A model generated the notes under the pieces. That model searched no databases. It was not told the origin of the DNA and saw nothing but the letters and a program-made list of their open reading frames with translations. A program made the position numbers and the translations under genes. A DNA stretch of 64,000 nt from Sporodiniella umbellata (Eukaryota; Mucoromycota; Mucoromycetes; Mucorales; Rhizopodaceae): assembly GCA_025677835.1 (NCBI GenBank), contig JAIXMR010000078.1, forward strand, positions 1 to 64,000. Reading direction: 5' to 3'. Numbering within the stretch: position 1 is the stretch's first letter; each line of letters opens with the position of its first letter. Below, piece by piece: positions 48,632-59,282 of this stretch.

Positions 48632-49453
48632 ATGGATTTCCTAAAGAGCGCCATTCAAGAAGAGATTAGCAAAAAACGCAAGGTTTTGGACGCTGTTGAG
48701 AAATCCGAAGGCGACAGCAAAAAACAGAAATATATCAGTCGTGCTGAATTAGAAAGAATCCGACAAGAAGAATACCGAAAGAAGGAGAAAGAAAGAGAGG
48801 ATAAAGAACGAGAGGTAGTTGAATGCTTTTATTATTATTATTTAAACTAACCGGGTTCTAAAGAAAAAAGAACGACTGGAAGCTGAAGAAGTAAAGCGGT
48901 TTAGAAACATCCATCAGGACTTACACACACCTTATAGGCAAAGCGTAGAGAACTTGAAAGGCAACAAGCCAAAGTGAATGAAAATGAAAAAAAAGATAGT
49001 TCGGTAAAAGAAAACCGTTGGCGAGCACTGTTTGATAGTTTTGATAGAGCGTACAATCTGAAACGTTCAGCATTTCGATGGAAGAGTGCATCCGACGATT
49101 ACGAGCTATGGATCAACCCATTCGATTATTTGCAGAAACAGATAAACAATGCCGATTACGTCTTCGAGCACTTGAATTGATGGATGAACAACGATCGGAG
49201 GTAATTCTGCCAGTGAGATGTTTGTTTGATTCAACGTATTTTATTTGTAGAAACAAGGACGCAACGAATATATGAAAACACTGGAAGAAATGGAGGCTCA
49301 TATGCGTCTAGACGATTTAAAGCAAAAGGGCGGTGCTATGGTAGATGACAAGAAGAAACCCAAGAAACAAGGCCCTGTGGTGGTCCCTATCCAAATCGAA
49401 CTGATTTCCAGAAATATGGACAAACTTTACAGCCAGATCTACGCTTACTTTTC

Positions 49454-49487
<34 letters not shown>

Positions 49488-50017
49488 ACAAAGATTTCTT
49501 TTTCGATGGTTGTTGACACCTTCTGTAGTATACTCTAGGCGAATGGGAAGAATACATGGCGGCAAGACCTGAGGAAGAAAGAAGAACCGTGCCTGGCAAA
49601 AGGGCAGCTGTGCTTCAAAAACAAGCGGCAGAATACATCAAGCCTTTGATGCGACAGTTAAAAAAAAGAACATTGGAACCGGATGTGCTGGCGCGTGTGG
49701 CAGAGATTGCACAGCGTATGCAAAAGAGACTTTATCGGGATGCTCAGGATGCCTACCTTCAGCTTTCGATTGGCAATGCTCCTTGGCCTATCGGTGTAAC
49801 GATGGTGGGGTAAAGTATTTCTTTTTCTTGATTAGATCCATCTTTTGACCTTTTTGTTAGTATTCACGAACGTTCTGCCCGTGAAAAGATCAGTTCCTCT
49901 CAAGTGGCTCATGTATTGAATGATGAAACCTCAAGAAAATGGATTCAATCTGTCAAACGACTGATGACCTTTGCCCAGACTAAATATCCTCCCTACACGT
50001 TGAGTCAAATATCTTAA
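48632..50017 (+). CDS. PRP18: Pre-mRNA-splicing factor 18 (Prp18)
   Basis: Seven exons (48632-48814, 48864-48890, 48938-49029, 49071-49200, 49251-49454, 49529-49809, 49861-50017; 357 aa; human 342). Prp18 acts in the second step of splicing with Slu7, stabilising the 3' splice-site exon. The N-terminus [17 protein letters not shown] and the [16 protein letters not shown] block are diagnostic. The PRP4-like motif follows ([23 protein letters not shown]), then the C-terminal Prp18 helical domain with [32 protein letters not shown] and the conserved-region loop [29 protein letters not shown]. The exon 3/4 joint is the least certain: a 41-nt intron with donor GTTTGA (49030-49070) keeps the conserved MEE residues, while a GTAAAA donor at 49004 spliced to 49087 also keeps frame but loses them. 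Strikingly, a splicing factor gene has very small introns itself. Confidence 0.92.
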
Positions 50018-50054
50018 CAATAAATCCACGCCCATTTCGTTTTTTTTTTTTTTA

Positions 50055-51210
50055 TTAAGTGTAACGTGTGGTCGTCACTGTGTTATCGTCATTGACGTCG
50101 TCAAATTGAAGCGTAGGGCCCGTATAGCCCTTTTTTCGTGCTACAACCGAATACCAAGACATGTAAGTGTTATATTCGCTCACTTCCTCTCTCATCCGCT
50201 GCACTGTCTTTTCTAGCGCTTCCTCCTCTATCCATCTGTTGGCGATCCATTCCCGACGATGGTTGCCAATGGTACGCTCCCAATACTCTAACAATAGAGA
50301 ACCTATTTCCCCGCCGTGATGGCCCACAGGGGTATGTGTGTGATAGATCTGCATGCCCATGAGCTGGCTTATGTTGGCCAGTTGATTGGGCCAAGGGTTT
50401 CTGGCGGTCATAGGCTGACTAGGCGAGTTGGGCGGTTGTTGATTTGACATGAGCACCACTATTCAAGACGTTTAGAAAAGACAGATGGCTTTGATTGATA
50501 CTTGCGTTGTATGAGGGTGTTCATGGATGGTCCTGCATCAAACAAATCGTCATAGGCTTCTACACATTCAATATAAGCACCTTTCTTCATCACTCGTATC
50601 AGTTCTTTCAGCACCTCGTCCCATAATCGGTCTGGCATGGTGTTTAGCATCGAACGAATATAGATAAAATCAAAGGTGGCATCCTCGTAAGGCAAAGGAA
50701 GTTCTATTAAATCTAGAGTTTGGTGTACTGTGTTTCTCCCACTTTTTTTTTTTTTCCAAAAAAAAAAAAAAATCAAACATCAAAAACAAAAAGTCAGTCT
50801 TCTGTACCTTGCTGGTAAGACATTCTTATCAATATCAATGCCTGTGAAATAAGAAAACGGAAATCGTGCAGCCATATCCTATTTGAACTTTGGGTTCATC
50901 GTCTTTTTCACAATAATAATAATAATAATAATAATAATAATCAATCGATTCTTACAGCAGTCCAAAAGCCGGCACCACAACCGATATCAAGCACCTCACT
51001 TCCTCCAGCCTGTAACAATCGCTCAATAGGTGCTTTAAAATCATTTTCGAAAGCAAGCCTTAGGGCGTTATGCCGAACCCAGTCTCGTTCGATATCGTCA
51101 GGTGTGTTGGGCAATCGAGGCTTCAGGTTGTATTTGGTGGAAGACCGCCATTTTAACTTTATAAAAGAAGTAATGCCTCCTCCATTGGTATCTTGGGAAC
51201 TGCTGAACAT
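50055..51210 (-). CDS. Class I SAM-dependent methyltransferase
   Basis: Four exons on the minus strand (51210-50956, 50878-50809, 50741... read as 50727-50502, and 50418-50055; 304 aa). Rossmann-fold methyltransferase: motif I is VLDIGCGAGFWTA, motif II region FTGIDIDKN, motif IV DFIYIRSMLNTMPD, and the post-core region RVMKKGAYIECVEAYDDLF. The C-terminal part has HTHTPVGHHGGEIGSLLLEYWE, a stretch found in fungal methyltransferases of the umta/LaeA-like superfamily. An in-frame stop after KRLE is removed by splicing from 50501 to 50419, which keeps the frame. No targeting signal. The substrate cannot be inferred. It lies in tandem with the UDP-glycosyltransferase gene, 176 bp apart on the same strand. 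Confidence 0.82.
50920..50940. repeat. (AAT)n microsatellite inside a methyltransferase intron
   Basis: About seven AAT units in intron 1 of the methyltransferase gene. Confidence 0.8.
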
Positions 51211-51211
51211 G

Positions 51212-51248
<37 letters not shown>

Positions 51249-51385
51249 ATTGACAGAAAAGAAGACTAACTACGCATAGAGCAGTAAAAATAAGAGAGAG
51301 AAAGAGAGAATGTTCGGAACTCTAACCCTCGGCACTTGCTTTCGAGTGGATAGTTTGAAATGTACAATTTTTATTAAGGGGAGGC

Positions 51386-53171
51386 TTAGTTGATTTTTTT
51401 GCCTTTGATTGGCTTAGGCTTGGTCACTGCTTGGTAATAGAGCGCGAGGCGATAGAGAGCGTAGGGGGGAGTGAGAAGCAAGAGAATGAGGACGGCGTAA
51501 AGATCGATGTTGTTGGCGGTGATGAAATGGAGATCTTCTTTGGTATCGCGTTGGAGGACCATCTTTCCGTCTTGGTGAGTAAAGAGGGCTTCTTCCATCA
51601 GATCCGCACCCAACCTGGCCCCACTGGCAGAACGGATCTGGACCAAGGCTTGATAACGCTTGAGGGTGCGTTTGTATTGACCGTGAAGGTCACGGGCGAC
51701 GTCACGAACGACAAGAGTGGCTTCCTTTTGAGTCCCGGCTCGCTTCATCCATCTGCCAAAGCCCATACGTTCTGAAGTCATGGCAGTGCCGGGCTGGTCG
51801 CCAAAGAAAGGAAAGAAGATCATAGGCACAGCGCTATGCATGGCTTCAAACATGGAGCCAGCACCGCCGTGGGTCAAGAAGAGGGCGGTGGAGGGATGCT
51901 GAAGGATGGCGACCTGAGGGGCCCAGTTAACAAAGGCAATATTGCCATTTTGACGGCTATGGAACAGAGTGCGGATGTCATAGGTGGTGTTGGCAGAAGT
52001 GGTGATGTAGTCTGGGAAGAGATGTTCAATGCCACGCGTGGACCAGATGATACCGTCGAGATCGTTGGATTCCATATTCTCGAGCATGGCAGTCAAGATC
52101 ATGGTGATTTGCTCGGTAGAAGGGATCGCCATCTGGCCAAAGCCCACATAGACCACTTTCTTGCGTTGGTCCAAGAAGCTCTTGAGTTCCTCATTCAGCT
52201 CAGGGTAGCTTTTGGCAAGCACAGGGCCAATCAACTTGACGAGCGGTCCAACAGGTCGACCGGCTTCGATGCCAAAGACGTTGTTGACGAGCTTAAGGGA
52301 GTGCTTCCAGGAGGCCATAGGATGTCCCAGCACGGGGATATTGTCTTTTTTTCGCTCTGCTGAGACCTTTCGGATAGTAGGCAAGGCGCCGTAAAGGAAG
52401 CGAACAGGACTCACGATCCGGTCGTTGAATCGCTCAAAGAAAGACAGTCCGCTGGTGACTGGATGGTGCATGGAGTAGATCTCTGTATTAATATAGGGAG
52501 CGGCCGCATCTAAGCAAAAGATCAGTACCCAAGCCAAAGACAAAAGGATAAGGCTTACCTGGCGAGATGGACAGAGTGGATGTAATGACAGACGGCACGC
52601 GGAGATTGTAGGCTGCTTCTGCGCAGGCTGTATCAAAATGATCACACACGGCCAGATCAATGTTCTTTTGTTTGTAGAAAGTTTCGTAAAATCGGTAATC
52701 TAAAGACAGGTTATAGGTATGCATCCGGAATTCTTCTCCTCCTTACCAGCATTGAATTCTTTGCCAAAGTTATTAACCATAAAGAGGCCCATCTGCAACG
52801 GAGTCATTTTGAGAAACTGAGGCATGATTTCTGAAAACTGGCTTTTGTTGAAAACAGCCTCACCGGAAACGACGCCTTCGACATGGGGAAAGTCTTTGAC
52901 AAACCTGAGATGATCGGCCTGTTGGGTGAGCGTCTAATTGACGGAGGAAGGGTCTTACCTTGGTTACATAGTAAGCTTTGTGTCCTCTGGCCGCCATTTC
53001 TTCCATGATGGTCAGAACCCATACCATATGGGAGGATCCGCCCATGGGAGAGCCAAACATCACATTCTTGGGCTCACGGAAGGTTGTTTCGACTTGCATG
53101 TTGCCGGCTTCAGCAGAAGGCAGGCTGAGATAGCCTGCTATAGAAAGCAAAAATAGACTGGAGAGTTTCAT
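51386..53171 (-). CDS. ER UDP-glycosyltransferase (GT1) with KKxx signal
   Basis: Four exons on the minus strand (53171-52959, 52933-52747, 52699-52559, 52509-51386; 554 aa). A GT1 enzyme that moves a sugar from UDP-sugar to a lipophilic acceptor (sterol, lipid or xenobiotic). It has a signal peptide (about 1-22), an N-terminal acceptor half starting NVMFGSPMGGSSHMVWVLTIMEEMAARGHKAYYVT (catalytic His in the GGSSH region), and the UGT signature from FVNWAPQVAILQHPSTALFL to THGGAGSMFEAMHSAVPM and FFGDQPGTA. Near the C-terminus is one membrane helix (about LYAVLILLLLTPPYALYRLAL), and the chain ends KKIN. This is the animal-type topology: lumenal catalytic part, single helix and a dilysine ER-retrieval tail. 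Confidence 0.9.
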
Positions 53172-53583
53172 GGTAAGGAAGGAAATGCTTGTTTTTTTTT
53201 TTTTTTTTTTTTTAATTTATACTTGATCTGATATCGTTGACTTTGAACAAAGCGGAAAAATTAGCATCCGATATTAGCCCAAACTGACACAGAACGAAGC
53301 AACGGCTAAAAAGGAATCCTTTGTGATTCGCGCATATTCGGTGGCTAGGGCTCAGTACGGGCACAAAACACCGTAATGAGATCACCACGAAAACAAGTGA
53401 GTCAAAATTGAGCTCCTTACCTTTTCTCAGCTCCGGAAAGGGGGGATAAGAAAAGTCAAAGGTTCTCAAGGGTTGGTTCTGATTGGTTTTTGTACATTGG
53501 CTTTTATTTATTATAAGCGATAGATAAAAGTGAACAGAGAAAAAGAGAGAAAGAGAGAGGTGATGGGGGGAGGAGGGAGAGAT
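53172..53583. other. Intergenic region, UGT to malate dehydrogenase
   Basis: Promoter of the UGT (minus strand, T-run next to its start) and 3' end of MDH. A GA-rich stretch (about 53537-53582) precedes the MDH stop. No gene seen. Confidence 0.45.
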
Positions 53584-54644
53584 CTATTGAACAAAGGAGT
53601 TACCCTTGGAGATGTTCTTCTTAAGCTCAGGAACAGCCTTGGAGATCAAATCCTTTTCATAGGCAGAGATGTCACCCAAACCATGGATCTTCTCAACACC
53701 TTCAGGACCAAGCTCGATGTTGGTAGAAAAGTACTCGACGCCTTCCTTAGCAAAGACATCGGACTGAACAAAGGAGGGCTCGACAACACCCTTCTTGCCA
53801 CCGACGGTAGCTTCCAAAACAGAGTTGGCGAAGCGGGCGCCGGCAAAGGCCATGGAGAGAGTGGCGGAACCGGTGCCGTTCTTGGCTTGGACTACTTCGT
53901 CACCGCCATATTGGATACGGTGAGTCAAGGCGTCCAATTCTTCCTTGGAGAACTCCAAGCCGGTTTGGGACAAGAGGGGAACGATAGTCACGCCAGAGTG
54001 ACCGCCAACGACGGTGACCTTGACGTCCTTGGGATCAAGATTCTTGACTTCAGCAACGAAGCGAGATGCACGGACAACGTCCAAGGTGGTGACACCGTAG
54101 AGACGCTTGGGGTTAAACACGCCAGCCTTCTTCATGGTTTCAGCAAAGATGGGGACAGTCGAATTGACGGGGTTGGAGATGATAAGAAAGTGGGCATCAG
54201 GGCAGTGCCTAAACAGCAACATGTCAGTCATTTTCTTATTTCAGACTCAAATACTTACTTTGCAGCAGCAGTGGCGAGATCGCGAACGATAGAGGCGTTG
54301 GTGTTGAACAAATCGTCACGGGTCATGCCAGGCTTACGGGGAACACCAGCAGGAATCACAACCACATGAGCCCCTTCCAAAGCAGACTTCAAGCCTTCGT
54401 TATCAGCAGTATAGCCAGTTACCTTGGACTTGGTGTTGATATGGCCAATGTCAGCAGCGACGCCAGGGGTGTTGACAATGTCATACAAAGAGAGCTCAGT
54501 GACATGAGGGTTTTCCTTCAACAACAAGGACAAGGGTTGGCCAATACCACCAGCAGCACCCAATACAGCAACCTTGGAGAGGTTGGCAGCAGAGGTAGAG
54601 AAGTTGCGCTTGGCAGCAAGAGAGAATACACGAGAGGCAAACAT
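53584..54644 (-). CDS. MDH1: Mitochondrial malate dehydrogenase
   Basis: Two exons on the minus strand (54644-54259 and 54208-53584; 336 aa). Catalyses NAD-dependent interconversion of malate and oxaloacetate in the TCA cycle. The first ~20 residues ([20 protein letters not shown]) are an amphipathic, Arg-containing presequence, so it is mitochondrial. The NAD loop GAAGGIG is at 29-35; the substrate-binding arginines are in [20 protein letters not shown], and the catalytic His is in [16 protein letters not shown]. The C-terminus is short (KGNSFVQ) with no peroxisomal SKL. Codon use is strongly biased (few rare codons), as expected for an abundant enzyme. I chose this ATG because the upstream in-frame extension contains only the T-rich leader. 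Confidence 0.96.
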
Positions 54645-55199
54645 TTTGGTTGAAAGAAAAAAAAAATAAAAAGTAGGGCCCCTCCCCAGACATATATACA
54701 ACGCTTCACACCAAAATTCGGATTCCGAACAACAGATAAACTTTGAGTGACGTTTGAACTTTTTTTTTTTTTTTTTTTTTTCGCTATTTCGGCTGCCATA
54801 AGCACTTTGCTCCTAAACCGTTGGGTTTCCACATGTTCACTCTTAAAAAAAAAAAAGAAAAGGCTTGGTAGCATCAATTAAATTAAGGCAGGTAGATAAA
54901 GTCCAGAGGAATTTATGATTGGATGAAATACAGACTTCATTAAAAGGAAAGGTACACAAAAGCATTTGAACGCTGTCCAACTCCTTTATTTCACTCCTCT
55001 TTTTCACTCTTTTTTTTTTAAAAAAAAAAATCCAAAATTTCTTTTCTTATTGTTTCTTTTATTGTTGTTGTTACTGCTATTATCCCCCATTGTTTTTATT
55101 ATTGTTCCTGTAAGTGTGGACTTTGAAGCTGTTATTATTTTTTTTTTTTTTTTGGTTGACATTACGTCTAGATTTCAAAACTCTCTTTTATATTTCAAA
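54645..55199. other. Divergent promoter region, MDH1 and B56
   Basis: About 555 bp shared by two divergently transcribed genes. It contains T-runs and T/A blocks (54761-54781, 55011-55030, 55138-55154). No further gene seen. Confidence 0.5.
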
Positions 55200-55397
55200 A
55201 TGATGAAAGGATGGAAAGAAGCTGTAAATAAGAAAGACGTTTCAACAAGCACTTATTCTCTCTCTTTCTAGCTTACAAGATCGAAATCTACTGAAAATAC
55301 GAAAGCAGAGACCAAACCCGCCGAAATAAAAACCGTGGAAAAAGTCAGTCCAGAACCAACGGCTGTAGTGAACGACATGGTATATACATTTATGTAT

Positions 55398-55434
<37 letters not shown>

Positions 55435-56163
55435 ATGTCGCAATAGCCATCTAACCTCAGTTCTCAGCAACCCAAAGTGCCCAGAGCCAACAGCAATACC
55501 AACAGCGTGTCTTTCATACAACACTCCAAGCCTGATACCGGCCCTTTATACCATCGTCTGAAAAATGCACCGATCGACCAGATACCGATCAGTAAGGCAC
55601 CCCGTCGACAGAAATCGTCGCGTTTTTATGTTACTGAGAAAGTTCAATTGGAACCTACGCCTGCTTTTTACGGTAATAGAAATAGACATGTCGAAGCTCT
55701 ATTGATAGCGTTCTAGAGGTCCCGGTACATATGCGTCAGGATCTGTTTCTCCGCAAGATCAAACAGTGTACGGTTGTTTTCGACTTTAGTGATCCCTCGT
55801 CTGAGCTGAGAGAGAAAGAGATCAAACGACAGACGCTTCAAGACATTCTGGACTATATCTTGACGAACCGTGGCGCGCTGTCTGAGAACATCTACCCAGA
55901 GATCACCCATATGGTAAGCAACCCTGCTCTACTTTCTTTGTTAAACATACCCTAGTTTGCCATCAACCTGTTCCGGCCCATCCCACCGCCAGTGAACCCA
56001 GTAGGGGATGCGTTTGATCCTGAAGAAGATGAGCCTGTGTTGGAATTAGCCTGGCCTCATCTACAGATCGTATACGAGTTCTTTCTACGCTTTCTGGAAT
56101 ACCCTGAATTCAATATCAGTTTTGCAAAGCGTTGTATCGATCAAAAATTCATTCTGCAGGTTT

Positions 56164-56204
<41 letters not shown>

Positions 56205-57556
56205 GTAGGCTAACATTCCGAGAAGTTATTGGACCTTTTCGATTCTGAAGATCCTCGTGAACGGGATTGTCTAAAAACCACGTTGCATCGAATTTACGGT
56301 AAATTTCTCAACCTGAGAGCCTTTATCCGTCGGTCGATCAACAACATCTTTTTTCAGTTCATCTACGAGACCGAACGACATAATGGCGTGGCCGAGTTTC
56401 TAGAGATCTTGGGCAGTATCATCAACGGATTCGCCCTACCGCTCAAAGAAGAACACAAACTTTTCCTTTGCAACGTGTTGATCCCTTTACATAAGGCCAA
56501 ATCGCTCTCGCTCTATCATCCGCAACTGGCTTATTGCGTCGTACAGTTTCTAGAAAAAGATCAAAGCTTGACTTCTGATGTAAGTCTTTCACGAATAGCG
56601 CTTTACACTCAAACCCATCACTAGACCATCGCCGGGCTGTTGCGTTACTGGCCCAAGGTGAACAGTCTTAAGGAAGTGATGTTTTTGACCGAGATGGAAG
56701 AGATACTGGATGTGATTGACATTCACGAGTTTCGAAACATCCTCTGTCCTCTGTTTAGCAAGCTCTGTCAATGCGTATCCAGCTCGCATTTCCAGGTGGC
56801 CGAAAGAGCCTTGTACTATTGGAGCAACGATTACGTTGTGACTCTGATGGCCGAAAATATCAAGATTGTGATGCCCATGATCTTCCCTACCCTCTACCGC
56901 ACCTCAAAAACACACTGGAACAAGTAAACATCCTCTTTTTATTTTATTCACTCACTCCCATACCTAGAAACATCCTCAACCTGGTCTATTCTGCCATGAA
57001 ACTGTGTGTGAACATCGATTCGGCCCTGTTTGATGAATGCGCGGCTGAATATAAAAAACAGGCTTCGCTGTAAGGCCTTCTTTTCTCTTGTTCCCCCCCC
57101 AGGTTCTAATTTGTTTCTGTAGTGAACAAATGGCACAAAAGAAAAGAGAAGACCACTGGAAATACCTGCAACACAAGGTAGAAAAGATGGCGATTCAAGA
57201 CAAAGAAGATGTCCTGCCTGCCCATGAATTCTATCCAACCCTGACAAGTAAAGATAGCTTCTTTTTTTGACGTATGTTTTTTCTCATCCTCTCTTTTAGG
57301 CCCCAGCCCGGATGAACTGGACCATCTGTTGGTAGCCGACAGCATGTTTTCTCCTCCTGAGATGCAAACACCGATGGAAGAAAAAGACCTTCATTTCGAA
57401 CTTCAACACTTTGATGCCCCTCCTGCTCAATACCAAACCTTTAGAAGAAAATCCATTATACCTGTAGATGAAACCGTGTTTAATGAATTATCCAGACATG
57501 TCAGTCTGGATGAGGTACTTTCCCATTCGCCTGGACACTCGTCTTCTCAACCATAA
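55200..57556 (+). CDS. RTS1: PP2A regulatory subunit B56 (B', Rts1 type)
   Basis: Ten exons (55200-55223, 55272-55379, 55447-55672, 55717-55913, 55956-56159, 56226-56579, 56625-56923, 56968-57069, 57123-57247, 57300-57556; 631 aa). B56 directs protein phosphatase 2A to its substrates in mitosis, cohesion protection and stress. The N-terminal ~140 residues are disordered and basic ([14 protein letters not shown]...). The HEAT-like B56 core then follows with all hallmark blocks: [58 protein letters not shown]-equivalent segment [62 protein letters not shown], and [12 protein letters not shown]. The tail after the core is Ser/Pro-rich. The 8-codon first exon and intron 1 are inferred from frame and the splice consensus. 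Confidence 0.93.
55399..55429. repeat. (TA)n microsatellite inside a B56 intron
   Basis: About 15 TA units in intron 2 (55380-55446) of the B56 gene. Confidence 0.85.
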
Positions 57557-57713
57557 AATAGAGCTTGCAATAGAAAAACACCTTTGTAGGTCTCGATTGA
57601 AACAAAAAGCGTATATTTAAAATAAATTAAATAAATAAAAAAAAAAAAAAAAAATGATAGACATGGCTCTTGTTCAAGTGTATTGAAAAAAAAAAAAAAA
57701 AAAAAATAACAAT
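57557..57713. other. Convergent 3' region, B56 and Ima1-type gene
   Basis: Only about 157 bp between two convergent stops, with two A-runs (57637-57654, 57685-57706). The transcripts probably end close together or overlap. Confidence 0.45.
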
Positions 57714-59282
57714 TTAAGTTTCGTGAATCCACTTTTTTTTTTCAAGTGACATGAAATGCATTCTCATCTGTAGTCGTAGCATTTCCATATCTGTTGGTTT
57801 TCTGGGTGGCTCTTGCATTGGGTTAAGTGGAGGGTTGGCCATCGGCCCATAACCTTTGACCGCGCCTGGGATGGTGATCGCAGCCACAACGGGCGGCTTG
57901 GGCACTTTGGGACGGGGTCGCATATGAGGCGGAATGAACGGTTTCTTGATCGGCCAACAGGGGGGGAAATGATAACCTTGTCTGATCTTGACTGAAAAGT
58001 AAGAGAGCAGGAAGAGAGCACTGTAGACTATCGCGCCATGTTTGGGTTCGATCGACCCACGGCGTAAGAGGTCGGGGTACACAAAAAGGGTGGTTCTGAA
58101 CAGAAACAGGCTATGCTGAACTACAGAGTAAAACACCCAGCGATGGTACCGCCGTGTCTCGTTAAAGTAATAATACAGGCTGTGGTACCACGTAATGCCA
58201 AAGTAAGAAAACAAATGGAACAAAAGCATGTATTGGCCTTGGTGCGCTAGCTTCAGAACATGACAGCTTTCGTCTTCGTATTGAAGACAGTAGATGAATC
58301 CCTTCATGTCGTTGTAGCAGTGCTCCATGCTTTCTTGAAACAACCACATCAGAGACTCAACCTTGTCTCTCCAGCTTTGAGTTGCAAACAGCCAGAGGTT
58401 CTTGTACAGCACAGACGGCATCTCGCTGTTGCTCTGTACCGTATCAGGGAAACAGTGGATAATGTAAAAATAACCTAGCGTCGTTAGATGCATAATCACC
58501 CATAACCAGAACTTGAGGTTATCTAGCTTCTTGTATCGTTTTCGGTAGCCTTCACGAACATAGGCCATATCGTCTTCCAAAGACGTGTCTTTTGGAGGGG
58601 CGTAAATAGGGTCTACCAGTCTTGATGCGCCATACTGTCGATCTTGCTCAGCCAAATAACGCTTGACTTGCTTATCACACTCATCGCATAGCGGATACCG
58701 TGTATCCAGGTATCGTTTTCTGTCAACATACGCTCTTACTTGATCGTCAAAACTATGTTCCTATACTAACAATCAGTCCATTGTCTACACAAGAAGCAAA
58801 TTACCAATTCATCGTCTTCCAAATCAAACCCTTTAATCGACCAGCTGATCATCCACTGCTCATTATTGCAGTGGTCACACAGCTTTGGTTTGAATTCTTC
58901 TTGTGTATAAGGTATATAGGTAGAAACTATAGTAGTCAAATCAACATATTAGCTTTTTTTTTTTTAAAAAAAAAAAAACAGGTGTGTTTTTGAATACTCT
59001 GCCTTTATAAGGTGGCTCTTGAACGTCAGGTGACACTACAGGGTCAACAACCTCACCATTCTAAATCACGATTAGAAACGATCAAAATAGCACCAAAGAA
59101 AATCTTACTTCGTCTATCACATTTAGGCATTCGCAATGGCTACAAAACCAGCGATTCTCAACCTCCCCTTCTTCAAAGTCAAGATGTGAATTTTCATTAC
59201 AATACCAGCAGTTTACTAATTTGTATCGTACTGGAAAGTAATAATTTTTGAGTTTTTTGTAAAAATAGCAGAGTACAAACAT
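57714..59282 (-). CDS. Inner nuclear membrane protein, Ima1/NET5/Samp1 type
   Basis: Four exons on the minus strand (59282-59109, 59060-59003, 58926-58805, 58760-57714; 466 aa). Ima1 proteins link heterochromatin and the centrosome/SPB to the nuclear envelope. The call rests on the N-terminal zinc module: NCWYCNENSHLDF...NRWFCSHCECLNVID (first CxxC pair) followed by LCDHCNNEQ and YPLCDECDKQVKRYLAEQ (further CxxC pairs), the Ima1_N pattern. The C-terminal half has about four membrane helices (around FWLWVIMHLTTLGYFYII, YMLLFHLFSYFGITWYH, HSLFLFRTTLFVYP, GAIVYSALFLLSYFSV). The exon 2/3 joint needs a GC donor (GCAGAG at 59002) to keep the frame. This is a weak consensus, so that joint may be wrong or the allele damaged. 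Confidence 0.7.

Noticed and set aside
50455..50501. In-frame stop in the methyltransferase gene
   Set aside because: It falls inside an 83-nt intron (50501-50419) whose removal keeps the frame into the conserved C-terminal part.
53530..54369. 279-codon plus-strand frame across malate dehydrogenase
   Set aside because: Antisense shadow of MDH1, whose protein is unmistakable.
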